Assembly: GCF_963422355.1 (NCBI RefSeq) | Contig: NC_085100.1 | Span: 798,683 to 862,682 of the forward strand | Direction of reading: 5' to 3' | Source: Corticium candelabrum | Taxonomy: Eukaryota > Porifera > Homoscleromorpha > Homosclerophorida > Plakinidae | Length of the DNA stretch: 64,000 nt | Shown: positions 38,701 through 53,700 of the stretch, one piece after another | Position numbering within the stretch: position 1 is the stretch's first letter | How the letters are laid out: every line of letters begins with the position of its first letter | Position numbers and translations under genes: made by a program | Notes under the pieces: model-generated | Seen by the model: the letters and a program-made list of their open reading frames with translations, nothing else | What the model was told of the DNA's origin: nothing | Databases searched by the model: none

Positions 38701-41700
38701 CCCTATTTCTCCGTAGATTGCTCAAAGGGGGTCGGATAATCGATAGTTTACTGTAGTCTAAAGAAAAGCTTTCCTCAAGAATGCCTCCAAAGAAGTCCTA
38801 CGTTTTTCTTCAAAATTCGAGCAACAGATGAAATACGGCGTTTATTCGAGAAATACAGTAGCCTGGAAAAACCCTGACGATTTGTCAACATAAGTAATAT
38901 GAATAGTAACTTACCTACTACGGTCACTTTACCCTTCACCTTCGCCAGTCCAGCAGCATTGGATGCTATGGGTCTGTAAGATCCGCTATCGGACGGTTGA
39001 GTGTCGGTGATCACGAGGCTGTCGTTGGCTAGAACGGAAGCGCGTCCTACTGACTGCCCGCGTCCGATTCTATCTCCTGACGGAAGTCGCCATCTGATGG
39101 TGGGCGTCGGCGTTCCCGTAGCTTCGACGTCGATGGTAAGTCGACGTCCTTCTACCATCTTGATAGTATGACCAGCGTAGCTCGTCACATCTGCGTCAGG
39201 AAGTCGACCAGGTTGAGGAGTTGGTTCAGTTCTTGCCACGATACGAGGTCTCACTAAAACGTTACCACAACAACGCATATACCAGACGTCGGTTGTGTAG
39301 AAACCGAACGAATCGCTTACCAGGAGCAGCGACGTCGATGTCTTGTCTATCTGAAGTGACCGTGTTGTCTGCTGAGCAGGTGTATGTCCCTTGGTGACGA
39401 TTAGGCACAAAGTCGGCAATCTGTAGTTGCCCAGTAGAACTCGCTTGCGCTCCCCTGGGTAGGGAACTTGAGTCTTTTGTCCACGTAACCGTGGGCGTAG
39501 GACTACCGGCCGCTGCACAATCGATTTCCAGTCTCTGGTTTGGAAGAACGAGCACGTCGTCCTGTCCGATGGTAGCGCTTACAGACGCCGAAGTCACAGT
39601 AGGCCGAGTGTTTGCTGGTGCTCTGATGATCTTGACCGCTTCTTGAGCTATAGACGTCATTCACACAGATGCAATCAAACCAACAGTACGGTCATACGTA
39701 GCAACAATTCAAAAGCACTCACATCTCACACTGACGTCAACCGAAGAACGAGCCACGGTACCCTCTCCGTTGTCACCCTCTGCGCTGTAAGTACCCGAGT
39801 CGGTCGATTTTACATTCCGCAGTATAAGGCTGCTTGTGGTTTCATCTCGACCTTTGGTTGTTTCAATAAAAACGTCGTCACTGGGCTCTATGACATCGGT
39901 TCCTTTCTTCCAGACAACATTCGGTGCAGGACTTCCTTTTGTTGTAAACTGAAACGACATGCTGTCTCCCTCGTCTGCTCGGAAGACACCTTCGTCTGAA
40001 GTTACGGGCGCGTTGTTCACTTGCACGCCATCCTCGATGTCCGACTCCACTGTCGGCGGTGCTGTACAGAAAGAATAAACGTCAACGAGCAACTAAGCGG
40101 CAAGTGAAGCGACGCTTCTTACTGAAAACCTGCAGTCTTGCAGAAGCTTCGTTCGAACCGGCCTCGTTAGTGACCACCACTTTATAGTCTCCGATATCTG
40201 ATGGTTGAGTATTGGAAACGGTGAGAAAACGGGTGTCGGCGGACACCTCGACGTTGTCCTTTTTGTCTCCGGGCCTAAGGAACGAGCCGTCTGGCAGCTT
40301 CCATTTCACTGAATACTCGTCGGGTTCTCGATCGGTCACAGTGAAGTTGACAACTACAGATCGACCCTCGACGACTTCAGCTCTCTGTCCTGCAGTAAAC
40401 ACCCGGTCGTCGTCTGGAATGGGTCTGACCGCTACGACTGGTTTAACCTCTTCTAACGTGGGCGGTTCTGCAAAACACGAGCAAAGTCTAACGCAGCGAC
40501 AAAACGGCTAACTGACCGACACGACTAACTCAGGATCCTCAGCGTTATCGCCTCCTCGTCCTGCCCTCCCTGCGCGTCGTTAGCAACACAGCGGTAGACA
40601 CCAGCATAACCACGAGGAATCCCATCGATGACCAAAGTGCCGTTAGAGAGTACTCTTCGTCTTCCTTTTGATGTCAGAACACCGTCCGGACCGATCCAAC
40701 GAATCGTATCGGCGTTCTTGGCCGCACAGTCAATACGGACGTTCCAGCGTAGTACAGGTTCGACGGGCTCTGCGTAGCCAACTGAAGCAGAGATTGTCCT
40801 GTCAGACACGACAGGAGGATCCACCCTCCGTATGATTTCTACAGCTGTTGGTGGAACTGTCGATGAAACGGTCGGTTCAGCTGTCGATGGAAATGTCGTT
40901 GCAACTGTCGATGGAACGGTCGGTTCAGCTGTCGATGGAAATGTCGTTGCAACTGTCGATGGAACGCGAGCTAACAAGTAAATACATTAGATGATATCGG
41001 ATTTGGTGAGAAGCAAACACGTTTGCGTCTGACCTTGAACGCCTACAGCCGAAATGGTCTGTCCTGCAGCGTTACCAGCCGAGCAACTATAGACGCCAGC
41101 GTCGCCGTCTTCGAATTTGTTGACAGTGAGACGATTTCCGTTGTCACTGACCACGACGCGACTGCTCTCTACGACTCGAGCACCGTTCTTGTACCAGGCA
41201 ATCGTCGGCTGCGGTGTAGCGCTTGCCTCACACTGGAATGAAACCTTGTCTCCAGCTTTCGCTTCGATCGGACCGGTCGGAACTGGATTGTCGTTGATCT
41301 CGACGGTATCCGCTGGCTTCACGGTCACGACAGGGCGAGCTAAACAGAAATATTGTCATCATCAAACGTTACCATCAACATATGGCTCAACGCTCACAAT
41401 AGATAGAGACTGTCGACGCAGCATCGTCTGTGCCTGCAACGTTCTTGGCTCGACACGTGTAACTACCGTCGCTGGCACTGGAAGCAGACGTAATAGTCAA
41501 GCTGGAACGGTCTCTGTCCACGCTGACTGCAGACGGATCCGTAACGGACTGTCCCGGTTCCAGAGTTTGTCCAGACGGCAACGTCCAGCTGATGTTCGAA
41601 GGTGGTCTCCCTGTTCGATCTTGACACTGTAGCGTTACGCGTCTACCGGCCATTCCGATAGCCATGCTGCCGACCGTATACACCAAATCACCGTCGACGA

Positions 41701-44700
41701 TTTCTTGCTCTTCGTCTCCAGGGGGAGGAGCAACGAGACGAGGCGGTGCTACGGCAAAGCAAAGTGACCAACGCGTCCAGCACAAACACTAGCAAAGCAA
41801 CTTACAAGCTTCGTCCACAATCGCGATTTCGGAGTCTCTTCCAGCGCTATTTTTCGCCTCGCATTTGTAAGTACCTCGATCAGACGCACTAAACCTCGAC
41901 ACCACCAACGTGCCGTTAGCCAATGCACGGACTCTACCGCTGTCACCCACGAAAGCATCATCTTTATACCAAGATATGGTCGGATCCGGAGAACCATTTG
42001 CGGTGCAGTCTACGTTCAAGGTCTTCCCCGATCCGACCACAACTCGTCGTCTCCCGATGACAGCCTGTACGGAGTCATCAGTGACGACGGGATTCTCCTC
42101 TGGGCGTCTGACAATAATCGGTGAGCCTCGACCTGACGATAAAACAATCGGCACGATAAACAGCCGTTACACACAACCAGGCAGTAACAGCAGGCTCACC
42201 GACAACCGTAATGAGCGTTCCCTTGCTACTCGTGCCTGCTTCTGAAGATGCAAGGCAAGTGTAAACGCCCGTGTCATTTTTACCCATGTTCGTCACTTCC
42301 AGCATGCTGACGGAGACACCATCTAAATTGCTCCTTCCTCCGATGGAGAATCGACCACCGGGCGTGATGGGCATTTCATTTCGTAACCACGTTGTTGTCG
42401 GGTTCGGCACGCCAAACGTTTCACACTCTAGTGATAACCGCGAACCGGGAGGCACGTCTACGGATCCCGTCGAGGGTGACGGAAACACCGGTTGACCGTC
42501 CACTTGAGCGGTGTCCAAGTCGGTCGTTGGAGGAACTAGAGCACATGGAGAAACAGCGATAAAAGCACACAAACGATGGCAAACAAGGTGAGTTGTCAGA
42601 TACCGTATACGTTGACTTTGCTCGATCTACCCACAGCGCCCAAACTGTTTATTGCCGTACAAGTGTATTGTCCGACGTCTTCGTCCCGAGAATCACGGAT
42701 CGTCAAGTCACCGTTGTCGTTAACGCTGACTTGCCCTTCTGACTCTCCTATACGAAGACTCGTGCCCGAAGGAAGAGTCCACGAGATGTCTCCGGGTGGT
42801 ATCCCAACGGATGAGCACGTCAACGTCAATGTCCTTTCACGACGGACGTCAGAGATCTGCCCGACGGGATATTCACGATCTTCGTCTGGGAGTGGTCTTT
42901 CGGGCACAACGGGATCGGGACTGCTAATCTTCGGACTCTCTATAAAGAGATGATAGAATGTTAGAATGAAGAACTCGATGATCAATACTATTCTACCTCC
43001 TAGAACGGCGGTTATCGCTTCTGTGTCTTTTCCTCCTCTGTTGGTCGCCTCGCACGTGTACATGCCGGCCTTGTCACCATCAAACTCTCGTATCACAAGC
43101 GGGCTTCCAGACCCAGCAGACATTCCGTCCGGGCCATACCACGCGATGTTTACGCCCGAGCCCGCGGCATCGCACACGACACGTACAGTCTGCCCCTCGC
43201 CACCGATGACATCGGGATTACCGATTTGAGCAGTAACCCTGTTACCGTCGACCTCTTGTTCTACGTCCGGTCGTCGAATGATTGTCGGCGTTCCATCTAC
43301 AACACAGAACATCTACTCGTACGGAACACGTGCGATTTCTAGCAAGTTCCATCTGAAAGCTCACCTACTACATCTAGAGCTACAGGGCTGGACGTACTTC
43401 CGCCCGGATTCTCGAATACACACGAATAGGTACCGACGTCGGGCGTCCGAGCTCGCCTCCTCACAAGTTCAATCTGAGATCCGTCATCCGCCACAGTCAC
43501 GTCGTATCTGCCACCAGACTGCTGTATTTCGCCGTCTTTCAAAAAGTAAGCTTCCGCCTTCGGTCGAGCCGCGGACGAGCAAGCTATGGAAAACGGCGAG
43601 TCCCGTTGTACTTTCACTACTCCGTCTGTCGACGGGTACGTTCGCATTCCGTTTACCATCACCACAGTCTCGTTGACAGGACGAGGAGGTTCTAAACAAA
43701 TACCTCTTATTTCCTTAAACTAGATCGCATACGATTGCTCCTTACCGATCACCACCAAGTTACACGAATCTGACTCTTCGCCCACCACGTTCGAAGCACG
43801 ACACCAGTACATACCGTCGTCGATACCTTGTACGTTTCTGATACGCAGACTGCCGTCGTCTGTTACAGAACTTCTTCTCGACGTCTCCTCGCGTCTCAAC
43901 ACCCTACCGGAAGGCAACGTCCATCGGACGTCGGCTGGAGGACTCGACGACACCGGACACTGGAACGTAACCGTTCGTCCGACGACCGCACGGGCATTCT
44001 CGCACGTTGGACCGACACGATACGTTTGATCTTGGTCTTCTACGGTCCGACTGTCCGGTTGTGCGGGAAGACGACGGATTACCGGTTCAACTACAATACG
44101 CATCACAATACAATACGTCACCGCTGCCAAGAGCTCTCGACCTTACCGGCTCTAGAAACACTTATGGATTGTCTGTCGGTGCCCTGCGAATTGGTAGCCG
44201 CGCAAGTGTACGCGCCGACGTCCCGGCCTTCGAAATCGTCGACGTTCAGAGTGCCCTCGGCTTCAACCCTCACCCTTCCAGTCGACCCAATTTCGTTCCC
44301 TCCTTTCTCCCAAGTCACTGTCGGCGTCGGGTTTCCAGTGGCGGTACATTTGACGCGCAAGTTTTGTCCGTCGCCGACGTACACGTCGGATCGACCGATA
44401 GTCGTAGTGACCGATTGAGCGCTAACACTGGGCTCTTCATCTGGCCGTCGGTCAATCACCGGTGAGTTGGTAGCTAAAATCAACACTCTCTTGTACAGTA
44501 ACAACGATGGCAGAAGACAAAATCGCTTACGAGCAACTTCGATGTCGACAGACGACGAATCCGATCCCACGGGGTTGCTGCTAACGCAGCTGTAACTTCC
44601 GGCGTCCGAAACGTCCACTCCGGATAGAGTCAAGCGACTCGTCGCCTCTGAGCCAGTCTGACTGCTGACAATGGACACCGATTCGCTGCTACTGACGACC

Positions 44701-47700
44701 GTTCCCTCGTGTGTCCAGCTGATAGTTGGCAATGGCGAACCGACGGCAGTGCACGACATACTGACGTCAGAACCGCTCCGACTGATGACGGTGTCTTCGT
44801 CCGAAGGACTCACCAACGTGTTGTCTATCGTAACGTTGTCGCCGGCACGCTCGATTACTTCTGGGGGAGCTGAAACGAAACATCGCACTTATTATTACCA
44901 CCAAGACACGATCGCTCTATTGTCTGCTCACCGACTACATCTAGATCGAAGTCTGTTTGGTCCGTCCCTCCGACGCTTGCCACAACGCAATCATACAGCG
45001 CGCTATCGCTCGGTTGGGCGTCGCTAATGGTTAGACTGCCGTCGTCTGACACCGTCGCTCTGCCGCTCGTTTCTCCTATGCCCAGTTCTGTGCCGTCTAC
45101 GAAACGCCACACAACGTTGGCTTTGGGATGACTCGAGACGGGACACTTCAATGTGACGTCGTTGCCACTGACAACTCGTGGGGTTTCGCCTGGATCGAAC
45201 GACAAGTGACCATCCGAAGGAGGATCTTCCCGATCTGCTGTGCGTCTTTCGTCGATAACAGGAGACTCTGTAAAATGGACACTACTCTCGTTCCGCCAAT
45301 AATAACAAGCGAGACACTTCACCTACCCGGCACTACGACATCGATGGTTGCACGGTCGTCACCGTTCGTGTTGGTAGCCGTGCACGTGTAGCTGCCCTCG
45401 TCTTCGCGTTGCACCGACGATATAACTAGACTGCCATCGCTGCCAACGTTGTACCTTCCACCGGTGACGATCGACTGACCGTCCACGTCCCACGCTATTT
45501 CTGGATCGGGTCTGCCCTCTGCTCCACACGCAATGGTCAGTTGCTGACCGGGACGAACTTGTACATCAGGGGGGCCGACAGACGTATTGACAGAATCGCT
45601 TCGAGGCGAAGACGGCGGTTCTTTCGGTGTTCGTTTAATAAAAGGCTTACCCGTATCTGCAACGCACTGACCGTTATCTCGCAAAATCTTAGCCTGCACC
45701 CACCTGTCTCACCTGCAACCCGAATGTTGACGGCGTCCGCTGCACTGCCGGCCTCGTTTGCGACAATACACGAATACTCGTGACCGGACGCACCACCGGT
45801 CACCGTCACCCGACTCTTGCCACGATCGAACTCTGTTCCGTCTCGCGTCCACACCGCGTCCGCGTCCGACAGGGAACCGACGTCACAGCTCAGCGTCACC
45901 TCTGTACTCGAATCGGCGACCAAAATATCGTCGTCGGAAGGCGACTCGGGCGAGTCGACGCTAATCGTCGATGTAGGCGTAGCTAGAGATAGAAGAGAGA
46001 AATCGAACACGGTCATTATGTCTTCTGTTCGACACATGAAGAGGCAACGACAAACTTACGGATCACTCTCAGCTCAGTCTTCACTCGATCTCTTCCAGCG
46101 GGGTTACTCGCAATACAACGGTATTTGCCGCTGTCGTCCAGGCGAGTGTTTGCTACAAGCAACCGTCCGTCGTCAGATACCGATACTCTGTCGTAAGATT
46201 GGCCGGGTTTCAGCCTGCGACCGGACGGAAGTCTCCATTGTAGAGACGGACTCGGCGTACCGGACGCAGAACAAGAGATGGTCGTCGAGTAACCTTCCAC
46301 TACTTCTGCCACCTGACCGATGTCGTACGCTGCGTCTTTGGCGATCAACGGACGCTCAGTAGGAGACATTGGAGAGCGACGAATAACAGGAGCCACTGCA
46401 GCAAATCGCACATCACGACGTAAAATAACGCACGACCAAGACTTCCTTACCCGGTGCCATTACGTGTATGGTATCACGGTCCTCACCACCGCTGTTTCGA
46501 GCCACACAACTATAAGCGTCGGCATCGTCTGCAGAGAAGCTGTCAAACGTTAGCACGCCGTCTGACTGTTCGACACCGGCGCCGTCGCTGATTACTCTTC
46601 CATTACGCGACCATTCGACTGTTGGCTGTGGATCGCCGTCTGCCGTGCACAAGAGCCGAAGTTGGCGACCGGGTTGCGCCGTAACAGAGGAACGACCGAC
46701 TGCAACCGACATTCCCGCGTCCGAATACTCAACCGGATCGTCTGGCCGTCTGTCGATTCTCGGTCCGTCTTATCAACACACAACAGCACATTAAGAGCAC
46801 GAAATTATTGCATGCCGAAAGCGCATTGACATCGTCGTACCTGCTACAGCCACTACTATCCTCGACGAGTCTGCGCCTGCATCGTTGTTTGCCGTACAGA
46901 CATAGTCACCCATATCCGAAGCTCGTATGTCATCGATAGTCAAGTCGAGAGCACCCGCGTCGGTTGTCTCGACCGACACTCGACCTGCAGCCGACACGGC
47001 TACACCGTTCTTTGCATAACTCAGATCGGGAGACGGCGAACCGGACGCCGAGCAGCTCATCGACACCGAACTTCCGGGATTTACGCGAAGTCTCCCGTCC
47101 TTATCCGGAAACGCCTTTTCACCATCTATTGTTGCCGTGTCGGTCAGCCTCGTCGTCATCTGCGGCTGGTCTACAAGTATCACAATAAAGCGAACACGTA
47201 ATGCGTATGCTCCAACAGAAAGCCGTCTCGAGACCACTCACCCGATACTGTCACAGGAATGTCTACTTTATCTACACCCGCACTGTTGCTAGCGACGATA
47301 CGGTAGTTCCCGGCGTCTTCCGGTTGGGCATTCTCTATCTTCAGATCGTCATTGTTTAGCACCGTCACTCTGCCATCCGATTCGCCTCGTCTCAGTTGCC
47401 TCCCAGACGGTAGACGCCACGTCACCGTCGGTCTTGGCCGACCCGATACTTGACCACTCAGCGTCGCGTCTCGTCCCCGCAGAATATCGCCAGCCTGTCC
47501 CGGAAAGAAACGACGGTCGGCATCGGAAATCGGCCTTTCTTCCTTCATCGGCCTCCGCCGCTCGATCACAGGTCGCTCTGTCGCAAACATACGAACCGAT
47601 CAACTACCACTCACAGTAGGGGCGGTATCGAGACGCGTCTTACCCGCCAATCGAACATTCACCGTCTCCCTGTCTTGTCCTGCCGTATTGACGGCTCGAC

Positions 47701-50700
47701 ATTCAAAATCTCCCTCGTCGCGTCTGCCTACTTTCTTGATCGTCAGTCGACCGTCGGTCACTTCGAAATGATCGTTGTCGCCTATTTGGCCCTTGTTCCT
47801 GTACCAGCTGATGGTCGGATCGGGAGATCCCTCCGCTGAGCACGCCAACGTGAGAGTCTGTCCGCGTGATGCCAATACGTCAGGACGGCCGATCACAGAA
47901 CTGACGCCTTCCTCGGTCACGACCGGTTCGACATCCGGTCTCCTCTGGATGACGGGACTACCCGAACCTGAAACGACAAGACAAACAATACGGAACTCGC
48001 ATCCCAACTCTTCTGCCATGCGATGGTTACTATTAATACTTACGAATGGTTTCTATTTCAACAGTAGACGACGTTGCACCACCACTGTTCTCGGCAATGC
48101 ACGAATATGATCCTCTGTCGTCGTCCTCTACCATATCGACCGTCAACGTCGATCTCTCGCCATTGCTCTCGATCGAATACCGTCCTCCACTGCTGATCAA
48201 GTCATCTCCTCTAACGAATCTCAAATTGGGTTTGGGTACCCCACGTGCAGAACAGCTAACCGAAAACGACGAACCGGGTTCTACACGCACGGTGCCGTAC
48301 TTATTAGCCGACACGTCTTGTCCATCCACGACGACGTGGTCTCCGATGGTCTCCGACAAACGCGGAGGCACTACAACGCACACAAACACAATAGTCATTA
48401 GTTGCCGTCACCGAAACGACACCGTCGAGTGCTTTACCGATGACACTGAGTCTCGACTTGATTTTAGCCAACCCAGCGATATTGCTTGCAATAGGTCTGT
48501 ACGCTCCTTCGTCTTCGACTTGCGCATTGTCTATCACCAGTGTATCGTCGTCGAGAACACGAACTCGACCGCTCGACTGGCCCGGTCCTAGTCTCTTTCC
48601 GTTGGGGATTCTCCAACTGATGGTCGGAGTCGGTCGACCGTAAGCAGACACGCCTATCCTCACGTTTCTGCCTTGCACCACCACGGCTTGTTGACCGGCC
48701 GAGTAGGTCACGTCTCCTCTAGGAACGGGAGATGGTGCAGATTTATCTGCAGGTTGAACGATCGTCGGCCGCACCGGAGAGTCCAAAGCTACGTCGATCG
48801 ATTCAGAGTCTGCGCCGTCGCTGTTGCTGGCTCGACACGAGTACGTGCCCTCGAAACGTCTGGCAAATTCGTCGATTTCTAAAGAGCTGCTCGAAGAGTC
48901 CGAAGTGATTGTCGTGCGGCCGCCGCTGCTCACCGGCTGATCGTTCCTCATCCAAGAGAATGTAATAGGCTCTGCGCCGCGAGCACTGCACTGCAGCGTC
49001 ACGTCTCCTCTCTCCTTTGCTTCAATTTTGGCCGTTTCTCCCACGGTTGCTGTGATGTCTCGTCCTGATATCTGAGGTCTCCCTCCTCTTCTTCTGTTGA
49101 GAACTGGAGCGTCAGAAGTCGCTGTACCGTAACACAAATCGTCGCATTAATTAGACCACCCACAACAAATTTCGCCTACTCGAAATACCTGATACGGAGA
49201 TCTGTTGAGACGAGCTCGTTACGCCTCCTTCGTTCTGAGCCACGAATGTGTATTCTCCGCTGTCGTCGGGTTCGACGTCGGCCACAGTGAGACGGAGACC
49301 GCCGTCGGGAGTTCGATCGAGAGAATACCGATCGCCGGCCGAAATGGTCTCGCCGTCCTTCAAGAACCTGACACTCGGAGGCGGCCGACCGCTCGCCGCA
49401 CCTTCCATGACCAGACTGTTTCCTCTCTCTATTTTGATCGTTCCATCGGAAGACGGTAGTACGGGCGTATCTCGTCCGGTCGCATCCCTTTCGGACACGT
49501 TGTCTTCGACTTCTCTGGTGATGGACGGCGGAGCTAGAAAACGAGTCGTCACCACGAGAACGACACTATTAGGAGGAAGAGACGAGAATCTTACCGAATA
49601 CTGACACAGGCGTCACAACAGACGTCTCTCCTGCTGCATTGCTCGCAGTCACTCGATAGTCTCCCGAATCGTCAGTCTGACTATCTTCTATTTGCAACGA
49701 ACCGTCGTCTGTAACTGTGAAGCGATCGGACCTTTCGCCGGGCTGCAGACGCTGCCCAGACGGTAGAGTCCAAGTCACGCGCGGAGTCGGTTCTCCAAGA
49801 ATAGGAACCGTCACTCTAACGGTCCGTCCTTCGACGACCTCCGACGTTTGACCGGCAACGTACGACACGTCTCTGTCTGGCAGAGGCCTTTCCGGTGTTC
49901 GGGATGGAGGATCTGCGACTGACGGTCGTTCTAACAAAAGACACATCTCAATGCTTAAGCGTCACTATCGAACAAAGACAAGCGATTTACCTAACAGAGA
50001 CACTTGAATTTGCTGAGAATCCGTATTCGAGCCACTCGTTGCCGTGCAAGCGTAAGATCCCACGTCGTCTCTTTCCAACTCACTAATCTGTAGAGTACCG
50101 TCCGAACGGATGTTCGCTCGTGTGTTGGATATCACATTCGATCCGTCCTTCTGCCAGCTAATGGATGGCGTCGGAGTTCCGGTGGCATTGCATTTGACAG
50201 ACAACTTTTCTCCAGCTCGCACAAACACCTCGGGTTCGGCTACACTCACGGACACATCACCCGGTGCTTCCTTTTCTTTTACGTCGGCGCGCCGATTTAT
50301 GAGCGGTTCATCGGGAGCTGCATAGACAGAGCAAGATGTAAGATGTCGGTGCGGTGCAAAGAAAATTACTTTTTAAAGCGACCGGGTTGCAGACACGCGC
50401 GTGCGCGACTCGAAACCTAAATCTTTAGATGACCTTGCTGCGCTGTATACTTATACACGTTTTCACGTTTAAGAAAGCGTGTCGTACGACGACGTTACCG
50501 AGTAGAACATGCGCGATCCAACCGTTTTAATACTTTACACGTACCAGCAACTGTGATATCTACAGAAGACGACGCTTCTTGCCCGTCTCGACGTCCTTGA
50601 CACACGTATTGTCCGCCGTCTGCCGCCTTCACGTTACTTACCGTCAATTTACTGCCCCTTCGACTACTCGTTACGCTTAGCCTATCGTCGCTCGTCAGTG

Positions 50701-53700
50701 GTATTGCTGATCCGTCGCGCTTCCACGTTACGTCTTCACTCGCCACGCCGTTGAAACCGCATGCAATGGACAGAGTCGAGTCTTCGCGCACTGAGTACGG
50801 ACCCTCCGATGTCGGTAATTGGCGAATTTGGTCGACGAAAACGTTCTCGTCAGCCGGCGATACGACGTCGACCGGTTCTATAGACGAAATTAAACAAAGA
50901 TGAAAGTAAAGATACCGTAAGATCTTGCCTACGTCACCTACCCACTACACGAACGAGTGTATCCGTCTCGTCTTGACCTGCACGATTAACGGCGATGGCT
51001 CGGTACGATCCAGAATCGGCCGCTTCGGAATCGTTTATACGAAGCGAGCCGCCGTCTGACACGCTGAATCTTCCGTACGTTTCGCCAACACGCAGCCTTC
51101 TCCCGCTGGGCAAGCTCCAAATGACATCGGGACGTGGATTGCCACTATACGAAACGTCAACGTCGAGGTCGTTGCCTTTGCCAACGTTCAATGACACTCC
51201 TGCTGGATAGAGACGATCGAATCGAGGAGCCTCTAAGAAATACCATTTACCATAGAGTAAAACACGTGCAAACTCACTCGTGTAGTCACAGTCGTACCTG
51301 CCGGCTCGAGCGTCATCGTTTCTCGGTCGTCTCCGTAATCGTTGCTTGCCACGCACGTATACGTCTCGGCTTCTTGTAAGTCGGTCACTTGCAACACGCC
51401 GTTAGCAAGTACACGAGCTCGACCGCTCTCACCGATCGATTCTCCATTGCGATTCCACGATATCGTTGGATTGGGACTACCCTTAGCCGTGCACGCCACC
51501 TCCGCCGTCTCGCCGGGCAGAACGCGTAAGTTCGGTCTGCCGATGACACTGCCGATCGTCGAATCCGATACGACGTCTTCCCTGTCTGGAACTCGATTGA
51601 TCACGGGTGCACCACTCGCTACAGACCAAACAGCCCAAATGTACAACGTAACGATGCGACCACAATTATCGACGTACCCTGCACCGACACGTCGACGGAG
51701 TCCGAAGTCGATCCCGAATCTCCATTAACCTGCACTGCATACATTCCGGCATCGTCGCTTTCCGCTGTGCTGACGGTGAGCGTACTGACGGTTCTGTCTC
51801 CGACGGTCGTCGTCGTCGTCGAAACCCTATCGGTGGGAGAGATGACCTCGCCGTTGTGAGACCAAGATATCTCTGGCTGAGGAACTCCTCGAACCGATGC
51901 GGTAATCGAGAATGGCTCTCCGAACACCGCGGATACGGTACGCTGTGATCGAGACGGTAGCACGGGTCTGTCACCGACCGAAACGGACTGATCCAACGGT
52001 CTATCCAATGACGGCGGTACTACAGACAATAACACAATCGACGGTCATTGTGAATTGGGTAAGACGCGATAAGCCCAAGCACGACTGACCGAAGACTCTC
52101 AATCTCGACTTGGCTTTTGCCAGACCGGCAATGTTCTTTGCAATCGCTCTGTAAATTCCCTCGTCTTGTCGTCGGGTGTCGTCGATTACTAATGTGCCGT
52201 CGTCGGTTACTCGAAATCGGTCGTACGACCTTCCGGAAGCAATCCTTCTTCCTGACGGTAGTCTCCATGTCATTCCGGGTGCCGGGCGACCCGTCGCCGT
52301 TGCCGATATACTTACGCTGCGACCTTCCATTACCTCGGCGTCCTGAGTGACGACGTACGATCTGTCGGTGTCGGGCAAGGGTCGGACGGGACTCACCGTC
52401 GCGGCGGGTTCTATGGCGGGCCGCACTACAACAAAAATGGGTATTAAAGTACGACAGTATCAAATCTCGACAACACCGCAGTTTCAATTCTTACCCGGAA
52501 GAACGACGTCGATGGATTCGCGGTCTTCTCCGGCCGAGTTCGTTGCCACCAACGTGTAACGACCGGCTTCACCGGGACCAACGTTTCTGACCTGTAACAT
52601 TCCACTAGGATCGATACCGAATTTGCCTCCATCACTCACGGGCGACCCGTCTTTCAACCATCCGTAAGATGGCGATGGGTCGCCGGTCGCCCATCCTCGA
52701 ATTCCTAACGTCATTCCTCGCGGAACCATCACCTCTCGTCGACCGACCGTCACTTCGATACTATCGTCGGTAACTGTGGACGGTGTGGATGGCATACGCT
52801 GGATAATGGGAGCACTAGCACCTGAAACACGATTCATTGTTACGCAATCTCTTAATGACACGATCCCACAGCATACCTTGCACAACAATATCAGCAGACG
52901 TTTCTGCTATTCCGGCATCGTTTTCTCCATACAGCGAATACGTGCCGGAATCGGACTGTCGTACGTTGCCGACGATCAATCGACTGCCACCGCTCTGAGT
53001 CACCTGTTGGGTAATTCTGTTATCTTCTGCCAAGGGACGGCCGTCTTTTCTCCATTGAACAGACTCGACACCACTAATCGATCCCTCCATAACTAGCGTG
53101 CCTCCTGACGGCACCAGAAAGTCGCCACCAGTTGTGGGAGAAAGGAGGTCGGTACCCAGATGAGTGTTATCACTGACTTCGCTTACTACTTTAGGAAATC
53201 CTGTAACAACACAAAAGAAATGAAAACGCTCTATACAAGCAAAACGAATGATCACACCTACCTACTACAGTCACTCTAGCCTTCACCTTTGCCAGCCCAG
53301 CTGCATTAGACGCTATAGGTCTGTATGGTCCGTTATCGGACGGTTGGGTGTCGCTGATGACGAGGCTATCATTGGCTAGAACAGATGCGCGTCCTACTGA
53401 CTGCCCACGTCCGATTCTATCTCCTGACGGTAGTCGCCATTTGATAGAAGGCGTCGGCGTTCCCGTAGCCTCTACGTCGATGGTAAGGCGACGTCCTTCT
53501 ACCATCTTGATAGCATGACCAGCGTAGCCCGTCACATCTGCGTCAGGGAGTCGACCGGTTGTAGGTGTTGGTTCAGTTCTCGGCACAATCTGGGGTCTCA
53601 CTACAAAGTTACCAAATTGAACCATTAGCTGAATGCAGTATGTGTTTCTAATAAACAGTGATCGTACCAGGTACATTAATTTTAATTTGTTCTGTGTCCG

